A stretch of DNA of 64,000 nt, from positions 62,001-126,000 of the forward strand of contig NZ_BMUZ01000008.1 in the NCBI RefSeq assembly GCF_014650455.1, given 5' to 3'. This DNA comes from Streptomyces xanthochromogenes (lineage in GTDB: Bacteria > Actinomycetota > Actinomycetes > Streptomycetales > Streptomycetaceae). This document shows, in pieces, positions 43,754 to 52,146 of the stretch. Position numbers and translations under genes: made by a program. Under the pieces are notes generated by a model, which saw only the letters and a list, made by a program, of their open reading frames with translations, made no database searches and had not been told where the DNA came from. Each line of letters opens with the position of its first letter. The first letter of the stretch is position 1.

Positions 43754-44956
43754 GTGCTGCTCGACCGTCCCCTCTCCTTCCACCGGCTGAGTTTCGTGCC
43801 CGACGGCGACGGCGTCCTGGTCGGCCGGCCGGACACCGACGACTTCGCCGTACTGCCGCCCGACGGGGCCGCCGCGCTGCGGCGCATGACCGAGGGCCAC
43901 TCTCCCGCGCAGGCTGCCGCCTGGTACGCGGAGCACTACGGGGAACAGCTGGACATGGCCGACTTCCTCGACACCCTCGGCGAGCTCGGCTTCCTGCGCG
44001 GCGCCGACGAGGCCGACCCGCAGGAATCCGGTCCCGATGCCCCGGTCCGCTTCCAGCGGCTCGCCCGAGTCGTCTTCTCGCGGCCCGCGCTCGGCTGCTA
44101 CGGCCTCCTCGTCGCGGCCTGGCTCGCCGTCATCGCCACCACCCCGGACCTCGCGCCCCACCCGGGCCAGGTCTTCTGGACCGACTCGCTGCTCCTGGTC
44201 CAACTCGTCGTGGTGTTCGGCCAGTTGCCCTTCGTCGGGCTGCACGAGGCCTGCCACGTCCTGGCCGGGCGCCGGCTCGGGCTGCCCAGCGAACTCGGCA
44301 TGGGCACCCGGCTGTACATCGTGGTCTTCGAGACCCGGATGAACGGCCTGCTCACCGTCGAGCGCCGCAAACGGTATCTGCCGTTCCTCGCCGGGATGCT
44401 GATCGACCTGGTGGTGGTGAGCGCCCTCGGCCTGACCGCATTCTGGCTGCGCGGCCCCGACGGCGCCGAGCCGGCCGCCGGGCGGCTGCTTCTGGCGATG
44501 GCGTTCCCGATCCTGATCCGCTGCGGTTACCAGCTCTTCCTGTTCCTGGAGACGGACGTCTACTACGTCTTCGCCACCGCGCTCGGCTGCCACGATCTGC
44601 ACGCGGCCACCCGCGCCCTCGTCCTGAACCGGCTGCGCCGCCTCGCCCGGCGCCCGGGCCGCACGGACCTGACCCAGTGGACCGAGCGGGACCTCGCCGT
44701 CGCCCGCTGGTACGCCCCGTTCTTCACCCTCGGGGTGGCGGTCCTCCTCGCCCTGGCGCCGCTGGTGTTCGTGCCCCTGTTCGTGCGGACCGTACAGCTG
44801 CTCGCGGACGGGATCTCCTCGGCGGGCAGCGGACTGCCGTTCTGGGACAGCCTGGTGTTCGCCGCGCTCAACCTCGTGCAGATCGCCTTCTGGGCCTGGC
44901 TGACCGTGCGGGTCCACGTCCGTCGCCGCCGAACCGCCCGGGGAGTCACGTCATGA
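43754..44956 (+). CDS. PqqD-like domain fused to M50-type membrane metalloprotease
   Basis: This is a 400-residue protein. Residues 1-85 look like a PqqD/RRE-type winged helix (FVPDGDGVLVGRPDTDDFAV, PPDGAAALRRMTEGHSPAQA, DFLDTLGELGFL). The membrane part has about six to seven helices. The zinc motif HEACH is in FVGLHEACHVLAGRRLG, as in site-2-protease-like enzymes. The segment around LPFLAGMLIDLVVVSALG and ETDVYYVFATALGCHDL follows. Such proteins process or export modified peptides. GTG 43754 has GGGAGG six bases upstream. It ends in an ATGA overlap with the TPR gene. The peptide encoded at 43574 is the obvious substrate candidate. Confidence 0.82.
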   Translation: MLLDRPLSFHRLSFVPDGDGVLVGRPDTDDFAVLPPDGAAALRRMTEGHSPAQAAAWYAEHYGEQLDMADFLDTLGELGFLRGADEADPQESGPDAPVRFQRLARVVFSRPALGCYGLLVAAWLAVIATTPDLAPHPGQVFWTDSLLLVQLVVVFGQLPFVGLHEACHVLAGRRLGLPSELGMGTRLYIVVFETRMNGLLTVERRKRYLPFLAGMLIDLVVVSALGLTAFWLRGPDGAEPAAGRLLLAMAFPILIRCGYQLFLFLETDVYYVFATALGCHDLHAATRALVLNRLRRLARRPGRTDLTQWTERDLAVARWYAPFFTLGVAVLLALAPLVFVPLFVRTVQLLADGISSAGSGLPFWDSLVFAALNLVQIAFWAWLTVRVHVRRRRTARGVTS

Positions 44957-47157
44957 CCGCTCGTCACCTCCACATCACCGGCGCCCGCGCCGCCGACCGC
45001 AGGGCCGTGCTCGACGCCGCGGGGCCCTTCGCCTTCACCACCACCTGCCACCAGTGGCTGCGCGGCCCCTGCACCGCGCTCACCGCGCTGCTCCGCCGCC
45101 AGGTGCCCGAGGCCTGGCAGGCCTGGCCCGACCTCGTCGACGAGCACCGGACGGCCCTGCTCTACCTCGTGCCCGAACTGGCCGAGCACATCGGGCCGCC
45201 CCCGCCCTCGCTGGTGAACGACACCCCGCACGAGGAACGCACCCGGTACTTCGCCGAACGCATGATCCGCGCCACCAGCCACGGCGTCGTCGACTTCCTG
45301 CTCGCCCACGCCCGCCGCCGCCCCGGCCCGCCGCTCACCCTCGCCTTCGACGACGTGCACGCGGCCTCCGGCACCGAGCAGGAGTTCCTCGCCCTGCTCC
45401 TGCGGCGGGCCGACCCCGGGGTGCTGCGGGTCGCGGTGGCGGCGGGGGAGGGGCCCCTGCTCCCCGAACTCGTCGCCGCGACCGGGGAGTTCACCGAGCT
45501 CCTGGTCGCAGCCCCGGCATCGCGCCCCGCTCCCGCGCCCGACGCCCGCGGCTACGTCCGCTCGGACTGCACCGGCGACGACCCCGCGGCGTACGCGGCC
45601 TACCGGGCGCTGCCCGCTGAGGTCCGGGCCGCGCTGCACGACGAGCGCGCCGCCGAACTGGAAGCCCGTCCCGATCGCGGCCTGCTGATCGGCGCGATCC
45701 CCAACCACCGTGAGCGCGGCGCCGATCCGCACGGCGCGGGCCGCCGCGCGCTGCGCACCGCACTCGAACTGTGCGTGGCGATCGGCTACTCGCAGGCGAC
45801 CGTCGACCTCGGCATGCGCGGCCGCGCCCTGTGCGACCCGGACACCGACGCCGAGGACTACTGCCACTTCACCGCCAAGGCCGCCAGCGCGCTGGTGCCG
45901 CTGGGCCGCTACGAGGAGTGCGTGACCCTGTACCGCGAGCTGCGCCGCCGCTACCCGACACCCCGGGTGCAGATGTCGACCAGCTACGCGCTCGCCGTGC
46001 TGCACACCCGCTTCCTGGAGCCGAGGGACCACGACCTGGCCCTGGAGCACATGAACAACGCCCGGGCGCTGGCCGCTCTGGAGCCCGATCCGGTCCTGGG
46101 CGCCTACTACCAGGTCTTCCAGGACAACGGGCTCGCCCTGGTCGCGATGCACCGCGGCGACCTGGAGCTCTCCCACGAGCTCACCACGCGCGGCATCGCG
46201 CGCCTGGAGCGCGAACTGCCGCCCGACCGCTATGTGGTGCACCGCTCCCAGCTCCTGCACAACCGGGCCCGGGTGCGCTTCGCGCTCGGCCGTCTGGAGG
46301 AGGCGCACGCCGACTTCACCGAACTGATCGCCCGGGACCCGCACTACGTCGAGTACCACATGGACCGCGCCGACGTCCGCCGCGGCCTGGGGGATCTGGC
46401 GGGCGCGCTCGCCGGGTACGACCGGGCCGTCGAGGTCTCGGTGCCGATGCCCGAGCTCTTCCACAACCGCGGCGGTGTGCGGGCCGAGGCGGGGGACGTC
46501 GAAGGGGCGCTCGCCGACTTCGCGCGCGCCCTCGATCTGGAGCCGGCCGAGCCGGCGCCCCGGCTCGCCCGGGCGGCCCTCCTGATCGAGGCCGACCGGC
46601 CCCGCGAGGCGCTCGCCGACCTCCGCGCGGGCCTCGCCCTGCACGGCGAGGACGCCCGCCTGCTGTGCCTCACGGGCCTGGCCGAACAGGCCCTGGGGGA
46701 ACCGGAGTCGGCCCGTGCCGCCTACGACCGGGCGCTGGCGGCCGACCCGTCGAACGTACCGGCGCTGACGGACCGCGCGGTGCTCAGCTTCGAGCAGGGC
46801 GACCCGCTCGGGGCGGTCGCCGACCTGACGGCGGCCCTCGCCCTGGGCGGCGAAGACCCCGACGTGCTCTACAACCGGGGCTTCGCCCTGGCGGCCGCGG
46901 GCGAGCCCGCCCAGGCGCTGGCCGACTTCAGCCGCGCCCTCGCGCTGCCCGGCGCGGACCTCGCGGGGCTCCTCTGCCGCCGGGCGGAGTGCCTGGCCCG
47001 GCTCGGCGAGAGCCGCCGGGCGGCCGGCGACCTGCACGACCTGCTGCGGCTGCACGGCGCGGGTCTGCTGCCGAACGCCGAACCGGCCGAGGCGCTCGGC
47101 CTGTTGGACGGGCTGGCGGCGGGCGTGGGAGGCGGGCGCGATGACGGTGGATGCTGA
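44953..47157 (+). CDS. Large TPR protein with degenerate N-terminal ATPase-like region
   Basis: This is a 734-residue soluble protein. The first 230 residues resemble an AAA/STAND module: HLHITGARAADRRAVLDAAG sits where a P-loop would be but lacks GKT/S, while LTLAFDDVHAASGTEQEF looks like a Walker B. From about residue 240 to the end are some ten tetratricopeptide repeats (for example YEECVTLYRELRRRYP, LEEAHADFTELIARDPHYVE, ALADFARALDLEPAEPA). TPR arrays bind peptides or proteins. It starts in ATGA overlap with the M50 gene and overlaps the flavin reductase by 17 bases, so all are co-translated. A peptide-binding or scaffold role in the cassette is inferred. Confidence 0.8.
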   Translation: MTARHLHITGARAADRRAVLDAAGPFAFTTTCHQWLRGPCTALTALLRRQVPEAWQAWPDLVDEHRTALLYLVPELAEHIGPPPPSLVNDTPHEERTRYFAERMIRATSHGVVDFLLAHARRRPGPPLTLAFDDVHAASGTEQEFLALLLRRADPGVLRVAVAAGEGPLLPELVAATGEFTELLVAAPASRPAPAPDARGYVRSDCTGDDPAAYAAYRALPAEVRAALHDERAAELEARPDRGLLIGAIPNHRERGADPHGAGRRALRTALELCVAIGYSQATVDLGMRGRALCDPDTDAEDYCHFTAKAASALVPLGRYEECVTLYRELRRRYPTPRVQMSTSYALAVLHTRFLEPRDHDLALEHMNNARALAALEPDPVLGAYYQVFQDNGLALVAMHRGDLELSHELTTRGIARLERELPPDRYVVHRSQLLHNRARVRFALGRLEEAHADFTELIARDPHYVEYHMDRADVRRGLGDLAGALAGYDRAVEVSVPMPELFHNRGGVRAEAGDVEGALADFARALDLEPAEPAPRLARAALLIEADRPREALADLRAGLALHGEDARLLCLTGLAEQALGEPESARAAYDRALAADPSNVPALTDRAVLSFEQGDPLGAVADLTAALALGGEDPDVLYNRGFALAAAGEPAQALADFSRALALPGADLAGLLCRRAECLARLGESRRAAGDLHDLLRLHGAGLLPNAEPAEALGLLDGLAAGVGGGRDDGGC

Positions 47158-47671
47158 CGCCTTCCGGGCGGCCATGGCCCGGGTGGCGGGACCGGTCGCC
47201 GTGGTCACCGTGCGCGATGCGCACGGGGTGCCCCACGGCATGACCGTGAGCTCGTTCTGCTCGCTCTCCCTCGAACCGTCGCTCGTCCTGTTCTGCGTGG
47301 CCGGCGACGCCTCCTGCCACCGGGTGCTGCGCACGGCACGCCACTGGTGCGTGAGCGTGCTCGCGGCCGGACAGGAGGACATCGCGCGGCGGTTCGCCGC
47401 CCGGGGCGAGGACCGCTTCGCCGGACCGGGGCTCGACACCCTCGGCGGTCTTCCGGCGGTACGGGGCTCGCTCGCCCGGCTCCTGTGCGCGTACGAAGGC
47501 GTCATCCCGGCCGGTGACCACAGCATGGTGACCGGCCGGGTCGTGGAGGTCCAACTGCCCCCCGCACAGGCCCCGTTGGTGTACCACGCACGCGGCTACC
47601 GCACCCTCGCCCCGGCAGCCGCGCGCGCGGAGCTCAGCGGGTCCCGCGGCGCACGGCAGCCCACAGGATGA
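47141..47671 (+). CDS. Flavin reductase domain protein (FMN-binding split barrel)
   Basis: This is a 176-residue protein of the flavin reductase-like family. Its motifs are FRAAMARVAGPVAVVTV, GMTVSSFCSLSLEPSLVLFCV, and GDHSMVTGRVVEVQ with the conserved His. Members reduce FMN/FAD with NAD(P)H or bind FMN to serve a partner oxygenase. It overlaps the TPR gene start-to-end by 17 bases and convergently overlaps the XRE gene by 38 bases. In this cassette it may supply reduced flavin for modifying the peptide, but no oxygenase or decarboxylase partner is encoded nearby. Confidence 0.88.
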   Translation: MTVDADAFRAAMARVAGPVAVVTVRDAHGVPHGMTVSSFCSLSLEPSLVLFCVAGDASCHRVLRTARHWCVSVLAAGQEDIARRFAARGEDRFAGPGLDTLGGLPAVRGSLARLLCAYEGVIPAGDHSMVTGRVVEVQLPPAQAPLVYHARGYRTLAPAAARAELSGSRGARQPTG

Positions 47672-48080
47672 CCACGGCGAGCGTGGCCGGAACGCCCAGC
47701 ACGAAGCCGAGCACCGCCGCCGCGCCGTCGCCGAGTCCGGCACCGGACGTCACCGCGACGGCCTCGCGCGGCGTGTGCGGCGGGTCCGGATCGCGGCCGA
47801 GCAGCGCCGTCGCCCGCTCGGCGAGCGCCTGGCGGCGCAGCCGGGCGAGCGTGCCGCCGGGGATGTCGAGCGCCGCTTCCAGGGCCGTGTCCAGGTCCGG
47901 TGGCGGCAGCCGTCTGCCCTGCTCGTAGTCGGAGATCGGACTGTGCGCGGACAGGCCGACGCGGCGGGCCAGGACGCGCATCGACTGCCCGGTCTCGATC
48001 CGCTTGCGGCGCAGCAGCCGGGCGAGCTCTCCCGCCGCTGCGCCGGGCGGTCGGTCCGGCTTCCCGGACGCGGCCGTCAT
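47634..48080 (-). CDS. XRE-family regulator with C-terminal transmembrane helix
   Basis: This is a 148-residue protein. Residues about 15-75 form a Cro/C1-type helix-turn-helix (ARLLRRKRIETGQSMRVLAR then SPISDYEQGRRLPPP). A C-terminal hydrophobic helix, AAAVLGFVLGVPATLAVVIL, would anchor it to the membrane. ATG 48080 overlaps the stop of a small upstream gene (ATGA). It is convergent with the flavin reductase gene, overlapping it by 38 bases. A membrane-tethered DNA-binding protein next to a membrane protease and a small peptide suggests signalling, but this is inference. Confidence 0.8.
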   Translation of the reverse strand: MTAASGKPDRPPGAAAGELARLLRRKRIETGQSMRVLARRVGLSAHSPISDYEQGRRLPPPDLDTALEAALDIPGGTLARLRRQALAERATALLGRDPDPPHTPREAVAVTSGAGLGDGAAAVLGFVLGVPATLAVVILWAAVRRGTR

Positions 48081-48196
48081 GCGCCGCCTCCGCCCACGAG
48101 GCGGCCGGCGCCCCACACTTCGGGCGCCACCACCCACACCACCACGGCCGCCAGAACATGGAAGTTCCGGCGCCGTGCACTGTTTCCCCCGCTCAT
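48077..48196 (-). CDS. Small membrane peptide (39 aa) coupled to the XRE gene
   Basis: A 40-codon open frame with GAGGGGGA upstream of ATG 48196 and a stop overlapping the XRE start by 4 bp. It starts MSGGNSARRRNFH and contains one hydrophobic helix VLAAVVVWVVAPEVWGAG, ending in glycines. The ribosome site and coupling support it as real. No family is recognised; it could be a partner of the anchored XRE regulator. Confidence 0.6.
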   Translation of the reverse strand: MSGGNSARRRNFHVLAAVVVWVVAPEVWGAGRLVGGGGA

Positions 48197-48261
48197 CGCT
48201 TTCCCCCTCGGGTCGCGGCATTGTGTGCCGATGGAAGACTGGCCCGCGGGGCCGGTCGCTG

Positions 48262-48990
48262 TCATGCGCGGTTCCACTGAGCGGAACGCCCGGTGCGCAG
48301 GACGCCGCTGATGGCGCATCCGGCCTGCCGCACCGCCTCCGAGAACCGCTCCAGCGGACCCTCGGGGCCGACGAGCGCGCACACCGCGGCCACCGGACGG
48401 CCCCGCGGCCCGAGCACCGGGGCGGCCACACAGCTGACCCCTTCGACGAGCTCCTGCCGGTCGAAGGCGATGCCCCGCTCCTGGATCGAGGCCGCCTCCC
48501 ACCGCCAGCCCGGGGGCAGGGGACCGAGCAGGGGGTTGGGCCGGGCCTCGGCGACGAGCAGCTTGCCCGCGGCCGTCGCCCACGGAAAGACCGAGCCCGC
48601 CCGGACCGGCAGCCGCGCGTCGAGCTCGCCGGGGGAGGCCTGCGCGATCAGGGTCCGGCCCTCCCAGAGCACCGCGAGCGTCACCGTCGCACCGGTCGCC
48701 GTCGCGAGCCGGCGCAGCGGGGCCCGTGCCGCGGCCCCGAGCCGGGGGTGGGGCTGCCAGGCCTGGCCGAGGCGGAAGAGCTTGGGACCCATCCGGTACT
48801 GGCCCCGGGTCCGCTCCACGGCGCCGAGTTCCGTCAGCTGCTGGAGCAGGCGGTGGGCGGTGGCCTTCGGCAGCCCGCTCTCCACGGCCAGCCGGGTCAC
48901 CCCGGCCTGCCCCAGTCGTTCGATCGCGCCGAGCAGTGCGAAGGCGCCTTCCAGCACACTGCGCGCCCCGGGCCGTGCCGCGTCCCTCAT
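48262..48990 (-). CDS. IclR-family transcriptional regulator
   Basis: This is a 242-residue regulator. Residues about 10-65 form the winged helix (SVLEGAFALLGAIERLGQAG, LAVESGLPKATAHRLLQQL). The IclR effector domain follows with PLRRLATATGATVTLAVLWE, FPWATAAGKLLVAEA and VSCVAAPVLGPRGRPVAAV. ATG 48990 is chosen for the normal N-terminus; the frame remains open upstream. No divergent catabolic operon adjoins it, so its target is unclear. Confidence 0.88.
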   Translation of the reverse strand: MRDAARPGARSVLEGAFALLGAIERLGQAGVTRLAVESGLPKATAHRLLQQLTELGAVERTRGQYRMGPKLFRLGQAWQPHPRLGAAARAPLRRLATATGATVTLAVLWEGRTLIAQASPGELDARLPVRAGSVFPWATAAGKLLVAEARPNPLLGPLPPGWRWEAASIQERGIAFDRQELVEGVSCVAAPVLGPRGRPVAAVCALVGPEGPLERFSEAVRQAGCAISGVLRTGRSAQWNRA

Positions 48991-49160
48991 GCGTATCCCC
49001 CCGGCGGCCAGTGTCCCGCGCGGGCGCCGCGACGGAACCCCTCGCGGCCGGGCGCCCGGAAGGACGGGGGCGCCTTGCGTACGCCACGGTGGACCGGGCG
49101 CGTGCCCCGGCTCGGCCGGCGGCAACTACCCCGGTGGACGGGGGAGTTGGATCGGTCGCC

Positions 49161-49934
49161 TCACAGGAGCGACCGTACGAGGGTGAACACCGCCCCCTCC
49201 GGGTCGGCGACCGTCGCCTGTCGTCCGCTCGCTCCCTCGCGGGGCTGCTGGAGCACCTGGCCGCCGAGCTCGGCGACCCGTCCGGCCGACTCGTCGACGT
49301 CGGCGACCTCGAAGTGCGTCATCCAGTGCGCGCCCCGGTCGCGCGGCAGCGCGTTGCCCACGCCGTGCAGCGAGGCGACGGGCTGCCCGTCCAGGTGCAG
49401 GGTCACGTAGTCGAAGTCGGCCGAGACGACCGGCTCCAGGTCATAGCCGAACACGGCCTGGTAGAACTTGCCGACGGACGAGGTCTCGCGGGTGACCAGC
49501 TCGTTCCAGGCGGGGGTGCCGGGCGCGCCCGCGACGCCGGCCCCGATGTGCTCGCCGCCCTGCCAGATCCCGAACACGGCCCCCGCCGGGTCCGAGGCGA
49601 TCGCCATCCGGCCGGCCTCGCCCGCGTCCAGCGGGCCGACCCCGACGGTGCCGCCGCAGTGCCGGATGGTCTCGGCCGTCGCGTCCGCGTCGTCGGCCGC
49701 CAGATAGGTGGTCCAGGCGATCGGCAGATGCCGGTCGGGCGGCAGCTGGCCGATGCCGGCCACCTCCTCGCCGTCGAGCAGTGCGCGGACGTAGGGGCCG
49801 AGCTGCTGCGGCCCCGGCCGGAACTCCCAGCCGAACAGTGCCCCGTAGAACTCCTGGGTCGCGGCCAGACCGTGCACCATGAGGCTCACCCAGCAGGGCG
49901 TGCCAGGTGTGCGCCGGGTCTCCGACTGGGTCAT
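49161..49934 (-). CDS. VOC (glyoxalase/bleomycin-resistance fold) protein with two domains
   Basis: This is a 257-residue protein of two tandem vicinal-oxygen-chelate modules. The first is CWVSLMVHGLAATQEFYGAL...; the second is AWNELVTRETSSVGKFYQAV.... Both end with the typical SDPAGAVFGIWQ and ADPEGAVFTLV. Conserved metal ligands are only partly retained, as in many CFP-30-like proteins. ATG 49934 has GAGGAGAG upstream. It is divergent from the sulfurtransferase gene. The substrate is unknown. Confidence 0.88.
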   Translation of the reverse strand: MTQSETRRTPGTPCWVSLMVHGLAATQEFYGALFGWEFRPGPQQLGPYVRALLDGEEVAGIGQLPPDRHLPIAWTTYLAADDADATAETIRHCGGTVGVGPLDAGEAGRMAIASDPAGAVFGIWQGGEHIGAGVAGAPGTPAWNELVTRETSSVGKFYQAVFGYDLEPVVSADFDYVTLHLDGQPVASLHGVGNALPRDRGAHWMTHFEVADVDESAGRVAELGGQVLQQPREGASGRQATVADPEGAVFTLVRSLL

Positions 49935-50146
49935 CGTCACTCTCTCCTCGGCCGTCGCCATACTGCTGCTCGCGGATGCGGTCCAGGGAACCTGCGCACC
50001 CGGGCCGATGCTTCCACCACCTTCGCCGGAGCGCGCCCCGGCCGCGCCGCTTTTGGCGCGTTCCCGCAGGAGGTTGCCCGCTTTGGGGCTTCTCATCCTT
50101 TTCCTGCGCGTTACCTTGCCGGTGGACTCTGCGCGAGGATGACCCC

Positions 50147-50995
50147 ATGAATGCCATCATCACCGCACCCGAACTCGCGGCCGAGACGGCCGGTCCCCGG
50201 CCGCCGGTCCTGCTCGACATCCGCTGGCAGCTGAGCATGGCGAAGGCGGCCGGCGCGCCCGCGTTCGACGGCCGCGCCGAGTACGAGGCCGGACATCTGC
50301 CCGGCGCCGTGTTCGTCGACCTGGACGCGGAACTGGCCGGGCCGCCCGGATCCGGTGGCCGTCATCCGCTGCCGGACGTGGCCGAATTCGGCCGGGTGAT
50401 GCGCCGGGCGGGCGTGACGGCCGGCGCGCCCGTCGTCGTGTACGACGGCGGCCAGGGCTGGGCGGCGGCCCGGGCGTGGTGGCTGCTGCGCTGGACCGGC
50501 CATCAGGACGTCCGCGTCCTCGACGGCGGCCTCGCCGCCTGGACCGGCGAGCTGACCACCGAGGTCCCCGCGCCCGCCGAGGGTGACTTCCGGCCCGAGC
50601 CGGGCGCGCTCGAACTCCTCGACGCGGACGGGGCGGCGGAACTCGCCCGCACCGGGGTGCTGCTCGATGCCCGCGCGGCGGAGCGCTACCGCGGCGACGT
50701 GGAGCCGATCGACCGGGTCGGCGGGCACATCCCGGGCGCCCTCTCGGCGCCGACCACCGAGAACGTGGGCCCGGACGGCAGGCTGCTGCCCGCCGGCGAA
50801 CTGGCCGCCCGTTTCAAGGCGCTCGGCGTCTCGGGCACCGAGGTCGGCGTGTACTGCGGCTCCGGTGTCTCCGGCGCCCACGAGGTGCTGGCCCTGGCCG
50901 TCGCGGGCATCCCGGCCGCCCTGTACGCCGGGTCGTGGTCGCAGTGGTCCTCGGACGAGTCCCGCCCGGTGGCGACGGGCCCCGACCCGCAGTAG
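50147..50995 (+). CDS. Thiosulfate/3-mercaptopyruvate sulfurtransferase (two rhodanese domains)
   Basis: This is a 282-residue protein. The first rhodanese domain (PPVLLDIRWQLSMAKAAGAP, YEAGHLPGAVFVDLDAELAG, HPLPDVAEF) is non-catalytic, with Asp/Gly at the active-site loop (VVYDGGQGWAA). The second has the active Cys in VGVYCGSGVSGAHEV. It transfers sulfur from thiosulfate or mercaptopyruvate to an acceptor such as cyanide or thiols. ATG 50147 follows GAGGA at 50136-50140. Confidence 0.92.
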   Translation: MNAIITAPELAAETAGPRPPVLLDIRWQLSMAKAAGAPAFDGRAEYEAGHLPGAVFVDLDAELAGPPGSGGRHPLPDVAEFGRVMRRAGVTAGAPVVVYDGGQGWAAARAWWLLRWTGHQDVRVLDGGLAAWTGELTTEVPAPAEGDFRPEPGALELLDADGAAELARTGVLLDARAAERYRGDVEPIDRVGGHIPGALSAPTTENVGPDGRLLPAGELAARFKALGVSGTEVGVYCGSGVSGAHEVLALAVAGIPAALYAGSWSQWSSDESRPVATGPDPQ

Positions 50996-51099
50996 CGCAC
51001 GGGGCGCCCGGCCGGTGACCGCGCAGCTGCGCCGGGCCCGCACGCGGACTGCGTGCGGGCCCGGCGCCTGCCTGTCCCGGCGACCGCCCTGCTGGGCGG

Positions 51100-52146
51100 C
51101 TAGTCCTGCTTCTTGCGCCGCGTACCGAACACGATCTCGTCCCAGCTCGGCACCGCGGCCCGTCGTCCGGGGCGCACTCCGTCGGCCTCGGCCTGACGGT
51201 CGGTGGTGCCGGTGAGCCGGTCGCGGTGACCTGCCACGGTGCGGGGCATCAGGACGTCCGCGTACGCCGAGCCCGCTCCCGCCGAGGCGGCCGGTGCGGG
51301 CGGTTCCTCGATCTCGGGCTCGATGGACGGTTCGGTCTCGGGCGGCTCGGGCGGGGCCGAGGGGCGCTCGGGCACGACCATGTCGCCGCGGAAGCTCGGC
51401 ACGGCTTCGAGCAGGCTGGTGAGCGAGTCGCTCTCCTCCACCACCGGCTCGGGCGGCGGGGGCGCCGGACGCTCCAACTGCCGGTCCAGGGCGCGGTCGA
51501 GCGGCCGGTCCCTGGGCAGCCGGGCGATCCGGGGCACGAACGGGAAGCTCGGCTCGGGCACCGTGGTGATGGTGTCGTCGGACTCGCCGATCAGCGAGCG
51601 GGCCTCGCCGTCGACGGCCTGGACGAGCCGGCGCGGCGGGTCGTAGGTCCAGCTCGCGGAGTGCGGCTCGCCCGCGACCAGGTAGACGAGCAGGACTTCC
51701 CAGGTGCCGTCGTCGCGGCGCCAGGAGTCCCACTGCACGCTGTCCTTGTCGGCGCCGCGCAGCAGCAGCCGCTCCTGCACGGCCTCGCCGAGCTGGGGGC
51801 CGGTGTTCTCGCCCGGACGCCGCACCGGAGTCTTCCGCGCCCGCTCCGCCATGAAGGCGCGCTCGGCGAGGACGGGGCCTTCGAACCGGCGTACGCGGTC
51901 GACCGGGATCCCGGCGAGCTGGGCGACCTCCTCGGCGGAGGCACCGGCTCGTATGCGCGCCTGGATGTCGCGCGGGCGGAGGTGGCTCTCCACCTCGATC
52001 TCGATCTGTCCGAGGCGGGCTCGGTCGTTGCGCACAGCGGCCCGGAGCCGCTCGTCGATCGGAAGCGTGTACTCCGTGCTGTCCGCAGCCTTGAGCACCA
52101 GTCGTGTGCCGTCGTTGGAGACGGCCACGACACGCAGTTCGGGCAT
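51100..52146 (-). CDS. sepH: Cell division protein SepH (DUF3071)
   Basis: This is a 348-residue protein. The N-terminal DUF3071 module reads MPELRVVAVSNDGTRLVLKA, then a helix-turn-helix-like part (RPRDIQARIRAGASAEEVAQ, LAGIPVDRVRRFEGPVLAER). A long acidic, Pro/Glu-rich disordered C-terminus follows and ends with the conserved VPSWDEIVFGTRRKK. In Streptomyces, SepH binds FtsZ through the N-terminal part and stimulates Z-ring assembly in sporulation septation. ATG 52146 has GGGAGGT upstream; upstream in-frame codons are not conserved in character. Confidence 0.9.
   Translation of the reverse strand: MPELRVVAVSNDGTRLVLKAADSTEYTLPIDERLRAAVRNDRARLGQIEIEVESHLRPRDIQARIRAGASAEEVAQLAGIPVDRVRRFEGPVLAERAFMAERARKTPVRRPGENTGPQLGEAVQERLLLRGADKDSVQWDSWRRDDGTWEVLLVYLVAGEPHSASWTYDPPRRLVQAVDGEARSLIGESDDTITTVPEPSFPFVPRIARLPRDRPLDRALDRQLERPAPPPPEPVVEESDSLTSLLEAVPSFRGDMVVPERPSAPPEPPETEPSIEPEIEEPPAPAASAGAGSAYADVLMPRTVAGHRDRLTGTTDRQAEADGVRPGRRAAVPSWDEIVFGTRRKKQD

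Noticed and set aside
42125..44917. Long minus-strand frame across tdk and the peptide cassette
   Set aside because: Shadow of plus-strand genes; it would overlap four better-supported genes and has no recognisable motif.
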